Below, in pieces: positions 26,484 to 34,385 of a stretch of DNA of 34,761 bases. The notes under the pieces are model-generated. The model was not told the origin of the DNA. It did no database searches and saw only the letters and a program-made list of their open reading frames with translations. Each line of letters opens with the position of its first letter. Within the stretch, counting starts at the first letter, position 1. The stretch comes from Proteobacteria bacterium UBA4457 (lineage in GTDB: Bacteria; Pseudomonadota; Gammaproteobacteria; Ga0077536), in NCBI GenBank assembly GCA_002390205.1, contig DGOV01000138.1:1-34761 (forward strand), written 5' to 3'. The translations under genes and the position numbers were made by a program.

Positions 26484-26675
26484 AAATAATCATTCACTTT
26501 AATACAATTGAAACTCTTGTCACTGGCCATCCATCGCATTCCAAAAAGCAACAATAAGCACCTAAAAAAACCAGCACAATTCGGATATTTGACATTTTCT
26601 TGTTCAACCAGCATCTGAAGACCGAATTGCACGACTAGTAAGGATTTTAACCTAACCGGAATAATGATTAAATGC

Positions 26676-26699
26676 TATCTTATAGTTTCATATAAGATA
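26676..26699. promoter_or_regulatory. Operator-like inverted repeat upstream of the FAD-linked oxidase gene
   Basis: TATCTTATA (26676-26684) and TATAAGATA (26691-26699) form a perfect 9-bp dyad around GTTTCA. It ends 72 bp before the oxidase start. No T-tail and an all-AT stem make a terminator unlikely. A dimeric repressor site (GntR, TetR or similar) is the inferred role. Confidence 0.5.
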
Positions 26700-26771
26700 A
26701 TTTTCCGCTGTATGCTACTTTCATTAGCACTATAGTTCTCAAGTAAGGGTTCGATTAAACGGGAGGGGTTT

Positions 26772-28160
26772 ATGAGTGACTTAATCTCTATTCTAAAAAA
26801 CACTATTGGTGATAGCGGAGTGCTCACGGGGACAGAGGTCAGCGAAAGGATGATTCATGTCTGGTATCCAAACCCGATTACTGCCCTTTGCATTGTTCGA
26901 CCAAGAAACACGGAAGAAGTCGCCGAAGTATTGAAAATATGTAACGCTCATAGCCAGACAGTCGTTCCTCATGGAGGCCTTACTGGGCTCGTGCAAGGGA
27001 GTAACGCCCGGCCTACTGATGTTGTTCTTTCGTTGGAAAGAATGAATCAGATAGAACATATTGATACAGTCGGAAGGACCATGACTGTTCAAGCCGGAGT
27101 CCCTCTCCAGGTGGTACAGGAAGCATCGGAAAAAGAAGATCTGATGTTCCCTTTAGATTTAGGCGCACGAGGTTCTTGTCAGATAGGTGGAAATATCTCT
27201 ACAAATGCCGGCGGAAACCGCGTCATTCGCTTTGGAATGACACGCGAGAATGTTCTCGGACTTGAGGCTGTGCTCCCAGACGGCACTATACTGACTTCTC
27301 TTAATTCCATGATTAAAAACAATTCTGGATATGACCTAAAACAACTTTTCATAGGAACCGAAGGAACCTTGGGGATTATAACTCGTGCAGTGTTACGACT
27401 CAGAGAAATCCCTCAAAATCTCCCGACTGCTTTCGCAGCATTCGAAAGCTTTGAACAAGTCACTCGATTCTTACGTTTTGTGGATCGCGAGCTTGGAGGC
27501 AGCCTTTCAGCTTTTGAAGTCATGTGGCACGATTACTACGAGCGAGTTACGACTGAACCTGCAAACAATTCCAAGCCAGTGCCTGGTGATTATCCCCTTT
27601 ATGTCCTTATCGAATCACTGAGCTCGTCAAATAAAACCGAAAATGAATCCTTCGAAAGCATTTTAGGACAGGCTTTAGAACTCAACTTGGTTGCCGATGC
27701 GGCGGTGGCGAAATCTGAGTCAGATCGCAAGGCAATGTGGAATATTCGTGATTCAGTAGAACATTTTTTTCGTTATGGACATGCATTTCTTTATGACGTC
27801 AGTCTAGGCATTCGTCATATGGACAAATATGTCGATGAGGTGAAAGCACGTCTTAAATCAATATGGCCTGAACACCATTGCTGTACTCTCGGACATATAG
27901 CCGATGGTAATATCCATTTTGCAATTTCGGTGGGTGACGATAGCCCTGAGTCATTTAAAAAAGTGAATGACTGCGTGTATGAACCGTTGCAACCAATTGG
28001 CGGAGCTATATCTGCTGAACATGGTATTGGAACAGAAAAAATCGAGTATTTGAAATTAAGTCGCTCGTCAGCCGAAATTGATGTCATGAGATTAATAAAA
28101 CGTGCGCTTGACCCAAAGAACATATTGAACCCAAACAAAATCTTCACTTCACTTCCCTGA
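26772..28160 (+). CDS. FAD-linked oxidase, GlcD/D-2-hydroxyglutarate or D-lactate dehydrogenase-like
   Basis: A 462-residue flavoprotein of the FAD-binding PCMH type with a C-terminal FAD-oxidase domain. The N-terminal part has VPHGGLTGLVQGSN and the flavin-binding CQIGGNISTNAGG stretch, then the GTEGTLGIITRAVLRL segment. The C-terminal metal site shows H375 and H382 in GHIADGNIHF, and E416-H417 in AEHGIGTEK. These enzymes oxidise D-2-hydroxyacids to 2-oxoacids and pass electrons to quinone, ETF or cytochrome. GGGAGGGG at 26761-26768 is a strong ribosome site. It is followed after 17 bp by an LLM oxidoreductase. Confidence 0.9.
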   Translation: MSDLISILKNTIGDSGVLTGTEVSERMIHVWYPNPITALCIVRPRNTEEVAEVLKICNAHSQTVVPHGGLTGLVQGSNARPTDVVLSLERMNQIEHIDTVGRTMTVQAGVPLQVVQEASEKEDLMFPLDLGARGSCQIGGNISTNAGGNRVIRFGMTRENVLGLEAVLPDGTILTSLNSMIKNNSGYDLKQLFIGTEGTLGIITRAVLRLREIPQNLPTAFAAFESFEQVTRFLRFVDRELGGSLSAFEVMWHDYYERVTTEPANNSKPVPGDYPLYVLIESLSSSNKTENESFESILGQALELNLVADAAVAKSESDRKAMWNIRDSVEHFFRYGHAFLYDVSLGIRHMDKYVDEVKARLKSIWPEHHCCTLGHIADGNIHFAISVGDDSPESFKKVNDCVYEPLQPIGGAISAEHGIGTEKIEYLKLSRSSAEIDVMRLIKRALDPKNILNPNKIFTSLP

Positions 28161-28177
28161 AGAGCGTAGCCTATCGA

Positions 28178-29179
28178 ATGTTTAAGACCCTTTCAAAAGA
28201 TGGATGCAATATAGGGCTCGTATTATCTACAGTCACGGAGACAAGCGTCGCAGAAATGCAGGCGGTAGGTATTTTAGCCGAAGATTTAGGCTTTAAGTCC
28301 ATCTATGTCAACGAAGGGAAAAGTGATGCATTGGCCTGTGTCCAAAGCATCGCATCGGCCACAGAAAAAATCACCGTGGGCACAAACATAGCGAATATTC
28401 ATTACAGACAGCCCTACCTTACCGCAGCAACTTCAAAAGTAGTGTCTGAAATTAGCCAAGGAAGGTTTGTTTTAGGTTTAGGAATCAGCCATGCGGGTCT
28501 ACTAAAGACGCTCGGGATAAGCATGGGAGATGGCCGTATCAAATTAGGAGCGCATGCTAAATTAGTTGCAGACATATTGAATGGAGAGTCTATAAAAGGA
28601 CTCCTTAAGCCAAACCCTTCAAAGTATACAATACCAATTTACTTGGCTGGAAACACAGTTGAAAGTGCCAGCTTGGCGGGGAAATATGGTGATGGAATTA
28701 TGCCTTACCTTACGCCTAGAGATTACCTCCCTGTTCTCCTTGATGCTGGGAAAATGGCCGCAATTGATGAAAGGAAAAATCCAGAAAAATTCCAGTGCGT
28801 ACTGAGTATTCCGACGTTCCTAAGTACTGACGATGACGAAGCTCGCTCCGCAGCAAAATATAATCTCGCCTTTTTCTCACAGTTACCTAATTACCGAAGA
28901 CAATGGCGACGAGCCGGTTTTGGGACGGCGATGACTCAATTGAAAAACCTGTGGCATAAAAGAGGCACTCGTCATGATGCAATGAAAATTGTTCCAGAGG
29001 AATTGATAGACCAGGTTTGCCTAGTCGGTTCAGTGCCAAGTTGCTTAAAGCAAATAGAGGCCTTTATAGGTAAAGGTGCTGGAGAGATCGTTCTAGCTAT
29101 AAGTCCTGTAAATGAAAAAAGAGATACAGCAACTACACAAGTGCTCAGCGCCTTCCACAAACATCTAAAAGGCTGTTAA
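28178..29179 (+). CDS. LLM class flavin-dependent oxidoreductase
   Basis: A 333-residue luciferase-like monooxygenase/F420-type TIM-barrel protein. Typical segments: GILAEDLGFKSIYVNEG, the ITVGTNIANIHYRQPYLTAA strand, the SQGRFVLGLGISH loop, and PIYLAGNTVESASLAGKYGDGIM. The cofactor may be FMN or F420; F420 use in this organism is unknown. No good ribosome site precedes ATG 28178, so coupling to the preceding oxidase (17 bp) is likely. A terminator-like hairpin follows the stop. Confidence 0.88.
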   Translation: MFKTLSKDGCNIGLVLSTVTETSVAEMQAVGILAEDLGFKSIYVNEGKSDALACVQSIASATEKITVGTNIANIHYRQPYLTAATSKVVSEISQGRFVLGLGISHAGLLKTLGISMGDGRIKLGAHAKLVADILNGESIKGLLKPNPSKYTIPIYLAGNTVESASLAGKYGDGIMPYLTPRDYLPVLLDAGKMAAIDERKNPEKFQCVLSIPTFLSTDDDEARSAAKYNLAFFSQLPNYRRQWRRAGFGTAMTQLKNLWHKRGTRHDAMKIVPEELIDQVCLVGSVPSCLKQIEAFIGKGAGEIVLAISPVNEKRDTATTQVLSAFHKHLKGC

Positions 29180-29197
29180 TATCTAACCTCGAGAACA

Positions 29198-29225
29198 AAT
29201 AACATTACCTATTATGTTATTTTTT
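29198..29225 (+). terminator. Rho-independent terminator
   Basis: AATAACAT (29198-29205) pairs with ATGTTATT (29214-29221) over an 8-nt loop and runs into a T tract. It lies 19 bp after the LLM gene. The stem is AT rich, so efficiency is uncertain. Confidence 0.55.
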
Positions 29226-29259
29226 GTGTCTAAAGTTAACTCTTACTTTTAGGATTCAT

Positions 29260-29613
29260 ATGCAACTTTCCGGAAAATTACACGCTATATTTGAAGTCAA
29301 ACAGATAACTGAAAGATTCCAAAAAAGGGACTTTGTAGTAGAAACTATCGATAATCCCACTTATCCTCAGCTTGTCATATTGCAGCTAACCGGAGAGAGA
29401 TGCGCTGTTATGGATAGTTTTTCATTAGGTCAAATGGTCAACGTTGAATTCAGTGTAAGAGGCAGAGAGTGGAAAAGCCCAAGCGGGGAAATCAAATACT
29501 TCAATAGTTTAGATGCATGGACTATAGAGTCTGACGAGCAAAACCAACGTCCAGCCGAAGAACCGTTTCTATCAGAAGCACCATGGCCCTCTGACGAGGA
29601 CATTCCGTTCTAA
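29260..29613 (+). CDS. DUF3127 domain protein with SSB-like C-terminal tip
   Basis: A 117-residue protein beginning MQLSGKLHAIFEVKQITERF, matching DUF3127, an OB-fold-like small domain best known from Bacteroidetes. The start at ATG 29260 is supported by AGGA at 29251-29254; the frame is open further upstream, but that part has no support. After the beta-rich domain (about residues 1-90) comes an acidic tail that ends PSDEDIPF. This closely copies the conserved DDDIPF tip of bacterial single-stranded DNA-binding protein, which binds replication and repair partners. A DNA-related role is an inference. It stands alone between a terminator and the phosphomutase gene. Confidence 0.8.
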   Translation: MQLSGKLHAIFEVKQITERFQKRDFVVETIDNPTYPQLVILQLTGERCAVMDSFSLGQMVNVEFSVRGREWKSPSGEIKYFNSLDAWTIESDEQNQRPAEEPFLSEAPWPSDEDIPF

Positions 29614-29679
29614 TTTTAATAGAACTATTGCACCTAATTTAATTTAACAGCTCAACGGTAATCGAAGACACGCTTAGAA

Positions 29680-31050
29680 ATGAAATCAATACCCTGTTTT
29701 AAATCCTATGACGTCAGAGGAAAACTGGGTCAAGAACTGAACGAAAGTATCGCCTATAAAATTGGCAACGGATTTGCTCGCTACCTTGATGCGAAGCGTA
29801 TTGTTATTGGCGGTGATGTAAGACTTAGCACAGAAGCTCTCAAATCAGCACTTGCCCAAGGCATCAATGATTTTGGTGCTGATGTCGTTGATATCGGACT
29901 TTCTGGAAGCGAAGAGCTCTACTACGCAGCGTTCAGTCTAGATGTTGACGGCGGAATAGAAGTCACAGGAAGCCATAATCCTGTTGACTATAACGGAATG
30001 AAATTCGTAGGGAGAGGTGCTCTACCAATAGGTCAAGCGACAGGGCTTTTAGACATCAAAAGCCTTGCGGAAACCGAACCGAAAATCAATAATTCATCTA
30101 AAGGCGAAAACACATACCTAAGCATAGTCGATAATTATATTCATCACTTACTGACTTATTTTAACAAAGACTCAATAAAGCCACTCAAGATCGTGGTCAA
30201 CTCCGGCAATGGCGCGGCGGGTCATATAGTCGATGGCTTGGAAAAAGAATTCACGGCTAAAAATATACCTATAACCTTTATAAAAATACAACATGAAGCG
30301 GATGGAACGTTCCCTAATGGGGTGCCGAATCCTTTGTTACCGAGCTGTAGAAAAGTTACTTCTGATGCTGTTTTAGAAAATAAAGCCGATCTAGGAATCG
30401 CATGGGATGGGGATTTTGACCGTTGCTTTCTCTTTGACGAAACTGGAGGCTTTATTGAAGGTTATTACACCGTGGGTCTTTTGGCTGAAGCTTTTTTAAA
30501 AAAGTCGCCAGGAGAAAAAATCGTATATGACCCCAGAATGGTCTGGAACACAATAGATCTCGTCAAGGCCAACAGTGGAATTCCAATAGAATGTCAGAGC
30601 GGACATACCTTCATGAAAGAGTGCATGAGAAAAGAGAATGCAGTCTATGGTGGCGAGATGAGCGCCCATCATTACTTTCGAGATTTTGCTTACTGCGATA
30701 GCGGAATGATCCCTTGGTTATTAGTCACGGAATTACTAAGCCTGTCGGGAAAAACATTATCGCAGTTAGTGAATGAAAGAATAGCGGCATATCCATGCAG
30801 CGGGGAGGTCAACTACAAAGTAAAAGATCCAACTGAGACGATAGAACATATAACAAACTATTTTAGTAGCCAGAGCGCTGAAATTAGTCATGTCGATGGT
30901 GTTAGTATCGAGTTCCCAAATTGGAGATTCAATCTTAGAGCATCTAATACAGAGCCACTGCTAAGATTAAATGTTGAATCTAGAGGAGATAGAACTTTAA
31001 TGCTAGAAAAACTTTCAGAGATAGAAAAGGAAATAACTCAACTGAAATGA
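29680..31050 (+). CDS. Phosphomannomutase/phosphoglucomutase
   Basis: A 456-residue alpha-D-phosphohexomutase. The phosphoserine loop is VTGSHNP with S98, the magnesium loop is DGDFDR at 243-248, and the sugar-binding loop is GEMSAHH at 325-331. The phosphate-binding site near the end is RASNTEPLLRLNVES. It interconverts hexose 1- and 6-phosphates, serving nucleotide-sugar supply for polysaccharide or LPS. The opening KSYDVRGKLGQELN is standard. Length is typical. Substrate specificity between mannose and glucose cannot be fixed from sequence. Confidence 0.92.
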   Translation: MKSIPCFKSYDVRGKLGQELNESIAYKIGNGFARYLDAKRIVIGGDVRLSTEALKSALAQGINDFGADVVDIGLSGSEELYYAAFSLDVDGGIEVTGSHNPVDYNGMKFVGRGALPIGQATGLLDIKSLAETEPKINNSSKGENTYLSIVDNYIHHLLTYFNKDSIKPLKIVVNSGNGAAGHIVDGLEKEFTAKNIPITFIKIQHEADGTFPNGVPNPLLPSCRKVTSDAVLENKADLGIAWDGDFDRCFLFDETGGFIEGYYTVGLLAEAFLKKSPGEKIVYDPRMVWNTIDLVKANSGIPIECQSGHTFMKECMRKENAVYGGEMSAHHYFRDFAYCDSGMIPWLLVTELLSLSGKTLSQLVNERIAAYPCSGEVNYKVKDPTETIEHITNYFSSQSAEISHVDGVSIEFPNWRFNLRASNTEPLLRLNVESRGDRTLMLEKLSEIEKEITQLK

Positions 31051-31094
31051 AACCCTCTATGTATGAGACGCGAGTATAAGAACAGCCTCAGACT

Positions 31095-31387
31095 TTATCT
31101 TGTATCCGCTAGGATATAGCAACCGACTTCACTAAGCGTTTCCTCGACCTTATCTAGCGTATGTGTAAAAAATGCTACACATGAGGCTTGTCCTTCCAAA
31201 CTGCTACTTTCACAGCTACACCCGCTTCCTTCAATAGAGAAATCATGCGTGTAGTATCATCAACTAAAGCTTCAGCTCCTCCTACTTGGATAAGTAAAAG
31301 AGGAAATTCTTTAGCATTACGTCGACTAACTCTAGCTATCTCTCCATGAACAGAATTTCTCTTAGCATGCCAGGAAAATGAAAACCT
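31095..31387 (-). pseudogene. Remnant of an alpha/beta hydrolase-3 (HSL-type) esterase
   Basis: This occupies almost all of the 337-bp gap 31051-31387. Read on the minus strand, one frame gives EFPLLLIQVGGAEALVDD followed by TRMISLLKEAGVAVKVAVW and KDKPHV. These are the catalytic-Asp region and catalytic-His region of the HSL esterase family. A TAG at 31177-31175 stops it. The frame continues shifted after the stop as AFFTHTLDKVEETLSEVGCY, ending with a TAA at 31097-31095, which is the normal C-terminal helix pattern. The N-terminal two thirds are absent; the next gene begins to read at 31388. The rest of the gap, 31051-31094, shows nothing. Confidence 0.65.
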
Positions 31388-32707
31388 TTATGGTTTTACT
31401 TTAGAGAAAAGAATTCCGTCTCTATGGAGACTATCTATTTCAGATTGACTGCGCCCTATTTCTAGCAGTATGTCTTGGTTGTGCTGCCCTAAAACCGGGG
31501 CTAAAGGGGTACAAGGCTCGTCTTGCCATTCAAACCTTGCAGCAGATCGTGGTTGTCGTACTCGCCCCATACCCGGGTGTTCATATTCTGAGATAATATT
31601 GTTATTAATAACTTGTTCATTCTTAAGCATCTCATGCCTAGTCAAAATAGGTGCACAAGGTACGCCATGAGCACTCAGCTTCTCCAACCAATCTTTAGAC
31701 GTCTGAGTAGCAAGTACTTTCCCCGTCTCTTCAATTCTTACTTTCGCATTTTTAAAGCGACCCGATGTGCTATTAAATCGAGGATCATTTATCCATTCTT
31801 TCTTATTCAAGGCTAAACACAAACCCTCCCATTCTTTGTCCGACATGGCACCCGCAGTGATATATCCATCTCTCGTTTCAAATACCAGATCCTGAGCTAA
31901 TTGGCCTACTCTTAAGTCTTGCTCTTCATCGATCAAAGTCAGATTCACCATTCCTTCTGGCCACAAATAGGCAATCATCGCGTCCAGCATAGCCAGCTTT
32001 ATATGCTGGCCTTTGCCTGTTCTCTCCCGCTGTAACAGACCTGCAGTAATAGCTTGAGCCGCAGTCAATGCGGTCGTCTTATCAGGAATAACGGTTCTCA
32101 CCATTCGAGGCCTCCCCTCAGCGCTGTCTGCCTGAATGTCTGTTATCCCTGATAGAGCCTGTATGATCGGATCGTAGACTCTCTCTTTAGCATAAGGTCC
32201 GGTCTCTCCGAAACCGCTTATTGAAGCATATACAATAGCTTGATTGACTTCTTTGATAGCTTCGAAACCTAGTCCCATACCCTCCGCCGCGCCAGGACGA
32301 AAATTTTGGACAAGCACATCGCAGCTAGCAGCAATATCCTTGACGATCTGTATTCCTTCAGGGGAATGCAGATCCAGACAAATTGCTCTCTTTCCTCTAT
32401 TAATATTTAGAAAAAATGACGTCATCCCATCTCGACCCATTCCAGCATGTCTAGTAATGTCACCTGAAAGAGGCTCTATTTTAATAACGTCCGCCCCTTG
32501 ATCAGCTAAAAGCATCGTTGCGGCAGGGCCTGACAGAACACGACTTAGATCTAGAATACGAAAGCCAGACAATGGTCCTGTATTCTTTTTTCTCTTATCG
32601 AGGCGATCGTTGGCGTTATCTCTCAACCTAGCGGCCCAATGATCCAAGGATTCTTTCGATAGTCTGCTGGCGAAATACTGACTTGTTACCAGAGAAGGCA
32701 TGGGCAT
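31388..32707 (-). CDS. CoA-transferase family III (CaiB/BaiF) protein
   Basis: A 439-residue class III CoA-transferase. LSGFRILDLSRVLSGPAATMLLADQGADVIKIEP is the family's N-terminal Rossmann-like region, given here in outline (residues 46-79). D179 in VYDPIIQALSGI matches the catalytic aspartate of formyl-CoA transferase. GDITRHAG, NINRGKRAICLDL and QNFRPGAAEGMGLGFEA are further family marks. It moves CoA between acids. The 45-residue extension before the domain and the 80-nt overlap with the preceding gene make ATG 32707 doubtful; ATG 32701 or TTG 32647 are alternatives. It ends a minus-strand unit with two crotonase proteins. Confidence 0.87.
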   Translation of the reverse strand: MPMPSLVTSQYFASRLSKESLDHWAARLRDNANDRLDKRKKNTGPLSGFRILDLSRVLSGPAATMLLADQGADVIKIEPLSGDITRHAGMGRDGMTSFFLNINRGKRAICLDLHSPEGIQIVKDIAASCDVLVQNFRPGAAEGMGLGFEAIKEVNQAIVYASISGFGETGPYAKERVYDPIIQALSGITDIQADSAEGRPRMVRTVIPDKTTALTAAQAITAGLLQRERTGKGQHIKLAMLDAMIAYLWPEGMVNLTLIDEEQDLRVGQLAQDLVFETRDGYITAGAMSDKEWEGLCLALNKKEWINDPRFNSTSGRFKNAKVRIEETGKVLATQTSKDWLEKLSAHGVPCAPILTRHEMLKNEQVINNNIISEYEHPGMGRVRQPRSAARFEWQDEPCTPLAPVLGQHNQDILLEIGRSQSEIDSLHRDGILFSKVKP

Positions 32708-33302
32708 CTAGCTTAGATAATTCTTCTGCTTTTTCTATCGCTTTTTGTCGGATATCTTTCTCATCTGAGACTTGATCTAGAAACCCGACATCAATTGCTT
32801 CTTCAGAATCGAATAGTTCAGAGCTAATGGCAGAGCGGGTCAAATAACGAGGTGATAATCTAGCGTTCGCAAGCTCTATCCCAAAACTCGGTAAAACTTT
32901 ACCGATTGCAGTCTCATTTAATCCTATTTTAAAGTCCCCTCGTGTGCCAAATCTATAATCTCCGGTTAACAACATGAATGCACCCAAAGCAACGGCATGA
33001 CCTGTGGCGGCGACTACAAGAGGCTGGGAGTAGCCGTATAATCTCATCAGGACTCTTGCACCTTGCTCTACTAGCCGATTTATTTCAGTAGCATTTCCGC
33101 CGTTAATAACCTTCAAGTCGAAACCTCCACTCATTATTCCGGGTCTACCCATCAAAACGGTAGCCTGAGCATGCTTCATAGCGTCGTCTAAGGCTTTGTT
33201 AATCGCTTCTAACATTGCAAAGCTAAGAGCATTCGCTTTTCCATCATCTAAGGTAATGACTGCTACGTTGTTCTCTATCTCAGTCGTCAAAAGTTCACTC
33301 AT
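32628..33302 (-). CDS. Crotonase-fold protein (enoyl-CoA hydratase/isomerase family)
   Basis: A 224-residue protein, a little short of the usual 255-260. ITLDDGKANALSFAMLEAI and MSGGFDLK are the CoA-binding/oxyanion region, and AVALGAFMLLTGDYRFGTRG is the second oxyanion loop. A glutamate in LNETAIGKVLP sits where one of the hydratase glutamates is found. The usual GGxxxLxR loop is replaced (LPSFGIELAN), so the substrate probably differs from simple enoyl-CoA. AAAGGT precedes ATG 33302. The gene is 33 bp after the next crotonase-fold gene. Confidence 0.87.
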   Translation of the reverse strand: MSELLTTEIENNVAVITLDDGKANALSFAMLEAINKALDDAMKHAQATVLMGRPGIMSGGFDLKVINGGNATEINRLVEQGARVLMRLYGYSQPLVVAATGHAVALGAFMLLTGDYRFGTRGDFKIGLNETAIGKVLPSFGIELANARLSPRYLTRSAISSELFDSEEAIDVGFLDQVSDEKDIRQKAIEKAEELSKLDAHAFSGNKSVFRQQTIERILGSLGR

Positions 33303-33335
33303 AATTCATACCTTTCTGTTAATGTCTTACTTTTT

Positions 33336-34163
33336 TCAGTAGCCCTCAAAAACGGGCTCTCTTTTTTCGATGAATGCCTTTACTGCTTCGCGATGGTCGT
33401 CGGTTCTGGCGCAAGTCATGAGGTTTGTCGCTTCTCGATCTAAGCTGTCTTCTAAATTATTGCCAAAAGCAGTGTTTATATTTTCTTTGATTAATTTTAT
33501 TGCGATCGGTGAACCACGCGCTATAGATAATGCATATTCTTTAACACGAGCGCCAAATTCTTGATCCGGCACCATCTCATTAATTAAACCAATACGCAAA
33601 GCTTCTACAGCAGTTACTCTGCGAGAACTAAAATAAAGTTCTTTCGCTATCGCTGGGCCAATTAGTCTTGGAAGTAGCCACGTTCCCCCATAATCACCGG
33701 ATAGTCCAATTTTAGAATAGCCGGTTGTCATAAAAGAAGTGGTCGACGCGATCCGCAAATCACAAGCCAATGCTATGCATAAGCCAGCCCCTGCCGCTGG
33801 ACCAGTAATAGCTGCGATAGTCGGCTTACTGAAATTGTATAGCCGACAGGTCAACGTCCTTTGTCTCTCTTTGAGCTGATCAATTCTATCTATCTCACTC
33901 ATCTTAGACTCTGAAAAACTCTCCGCGTCCCCCAAACCACTAACGTCCCCACCAGAGCAAAAGCTTTTCCCTGCACCGGTGATGACTAAGCATCTAACCT
34001 CAGAATCCAAATCAAGATCTAATAGCATAACCCGTAAAGCAGGCGTAAGAATTTCTGACAAAGCATTGCGCTTCTCAGGCCTGTTTAAAGTCAAAGTAGC
34101 TACTCCCTCTTCTATAGAGCAAAGTAGTTCTGAAGTTCCTGTTTCTATAATTCGCGGCGCCAT
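33336..34163 (-). CDS. Crotonase-fold protein, PaaG-like enoyl-CoA isomerase/hydratase
   Basis: A 275-residue crotonase. LNRPEKRNALSEILTPAL, ITGAGKSFCSGGDVSG (oxyanion loop), and AITGPAAGAGLCIALACDLRIAS are the family core. The active-site loop reads SGDYGGTWLLPRLIG, with aspartate where hydratases have glutamate. That is the pattern of PaaG-type isomerases, which act on ring-epoxide CoA esters or shift double bonds. An isomerase is therefore more likely than a plain hydratase; the substrate is unknown. It is the first gene of the 34163-31388 unit, and a 17-bp palindrome lies 61 bp upstream. Confidence 0.88.
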   Translation of the reverse strand: MAPRIIETGTSELLCSIEEGVATLTLNRPEKRNALSEILTPALRVMLLDLDLDSEVRCLVITGAGKSFCSGGDVSGLGDAESFSESKMSEIDRIDQLKERQRTLTCRLYNFSKPTIAAITGPAAGAGLCIALACDLRIASTTSFMTTGYSKIGLSGDYGGTWLLPRLIGPAIAKELYFSSRRVTAVEALRIGLINEMVPDQEFGARVKEYALSIARGSPIAIKLIKENINTAFGNNLEDSLDREATNLMTCARTDDHREAVKAFIEKREPVFEGY

Positions 34164-34223
34164 GGTATGTCATTCCTCATCAATAAATGTATGGAACAGA
34201 AGAATACAAAGACTAGCAGTTAA

Positions 34224-34240
34224 ACTTCAGAAACTGAAGT
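34224..34240. promoter_or_regulatory. Palindrome upstream of the PaaG-like gene
   Basis: ACTTCAG (34224-34230) AAA CTGAAGT (34234-34240) is a perfect 7-bp inverted repeat. It lies 61 bp before the start codon of the crotonase unit, a typical place for a TetR- or GntR-type operator. No regulator gene is in view. Confidence 0.4.
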
Positions 34241-34348
34241 ATGCAGCTTGACGGTTAGTTGAATACAGCAAGACAGGCATATCGATGGTCAGAAACTTTA
34301 TTTCAGTATTCTGGTTTACCTAGGCGTAGTTGTCAGCCTACGTGAATG

Positions 34349-34378
34349 CCTCAGACGACCAACATTGGTCGTCTGAGG
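34349..34378. terminator. Perfect 14-bp hairpin downstream of the LLM gene
   Basis: CCTCAGACGACCAA (34349-34362) pairs perfectly with TTGGTCGTCTGAGG (34365-34378). It begins 7 nt after the stop codon of the minus-strand LLM gene. The T run (ATTTTT) is on the plus-strand side, so on the minus strand it lacks a U-tail, though it could still stop transcription or protect the mRNA end. Confidence 0.6.
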
Positions 34379-34385
34379 ACTATTT

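Noticed and set aside
29224..29259. Upstream extension of the DUF3127 gene to a TTG at 29224
   Set aside because: This part overlaps the terminator T tract and lacks a ribosome site; ATG 29260 has one.
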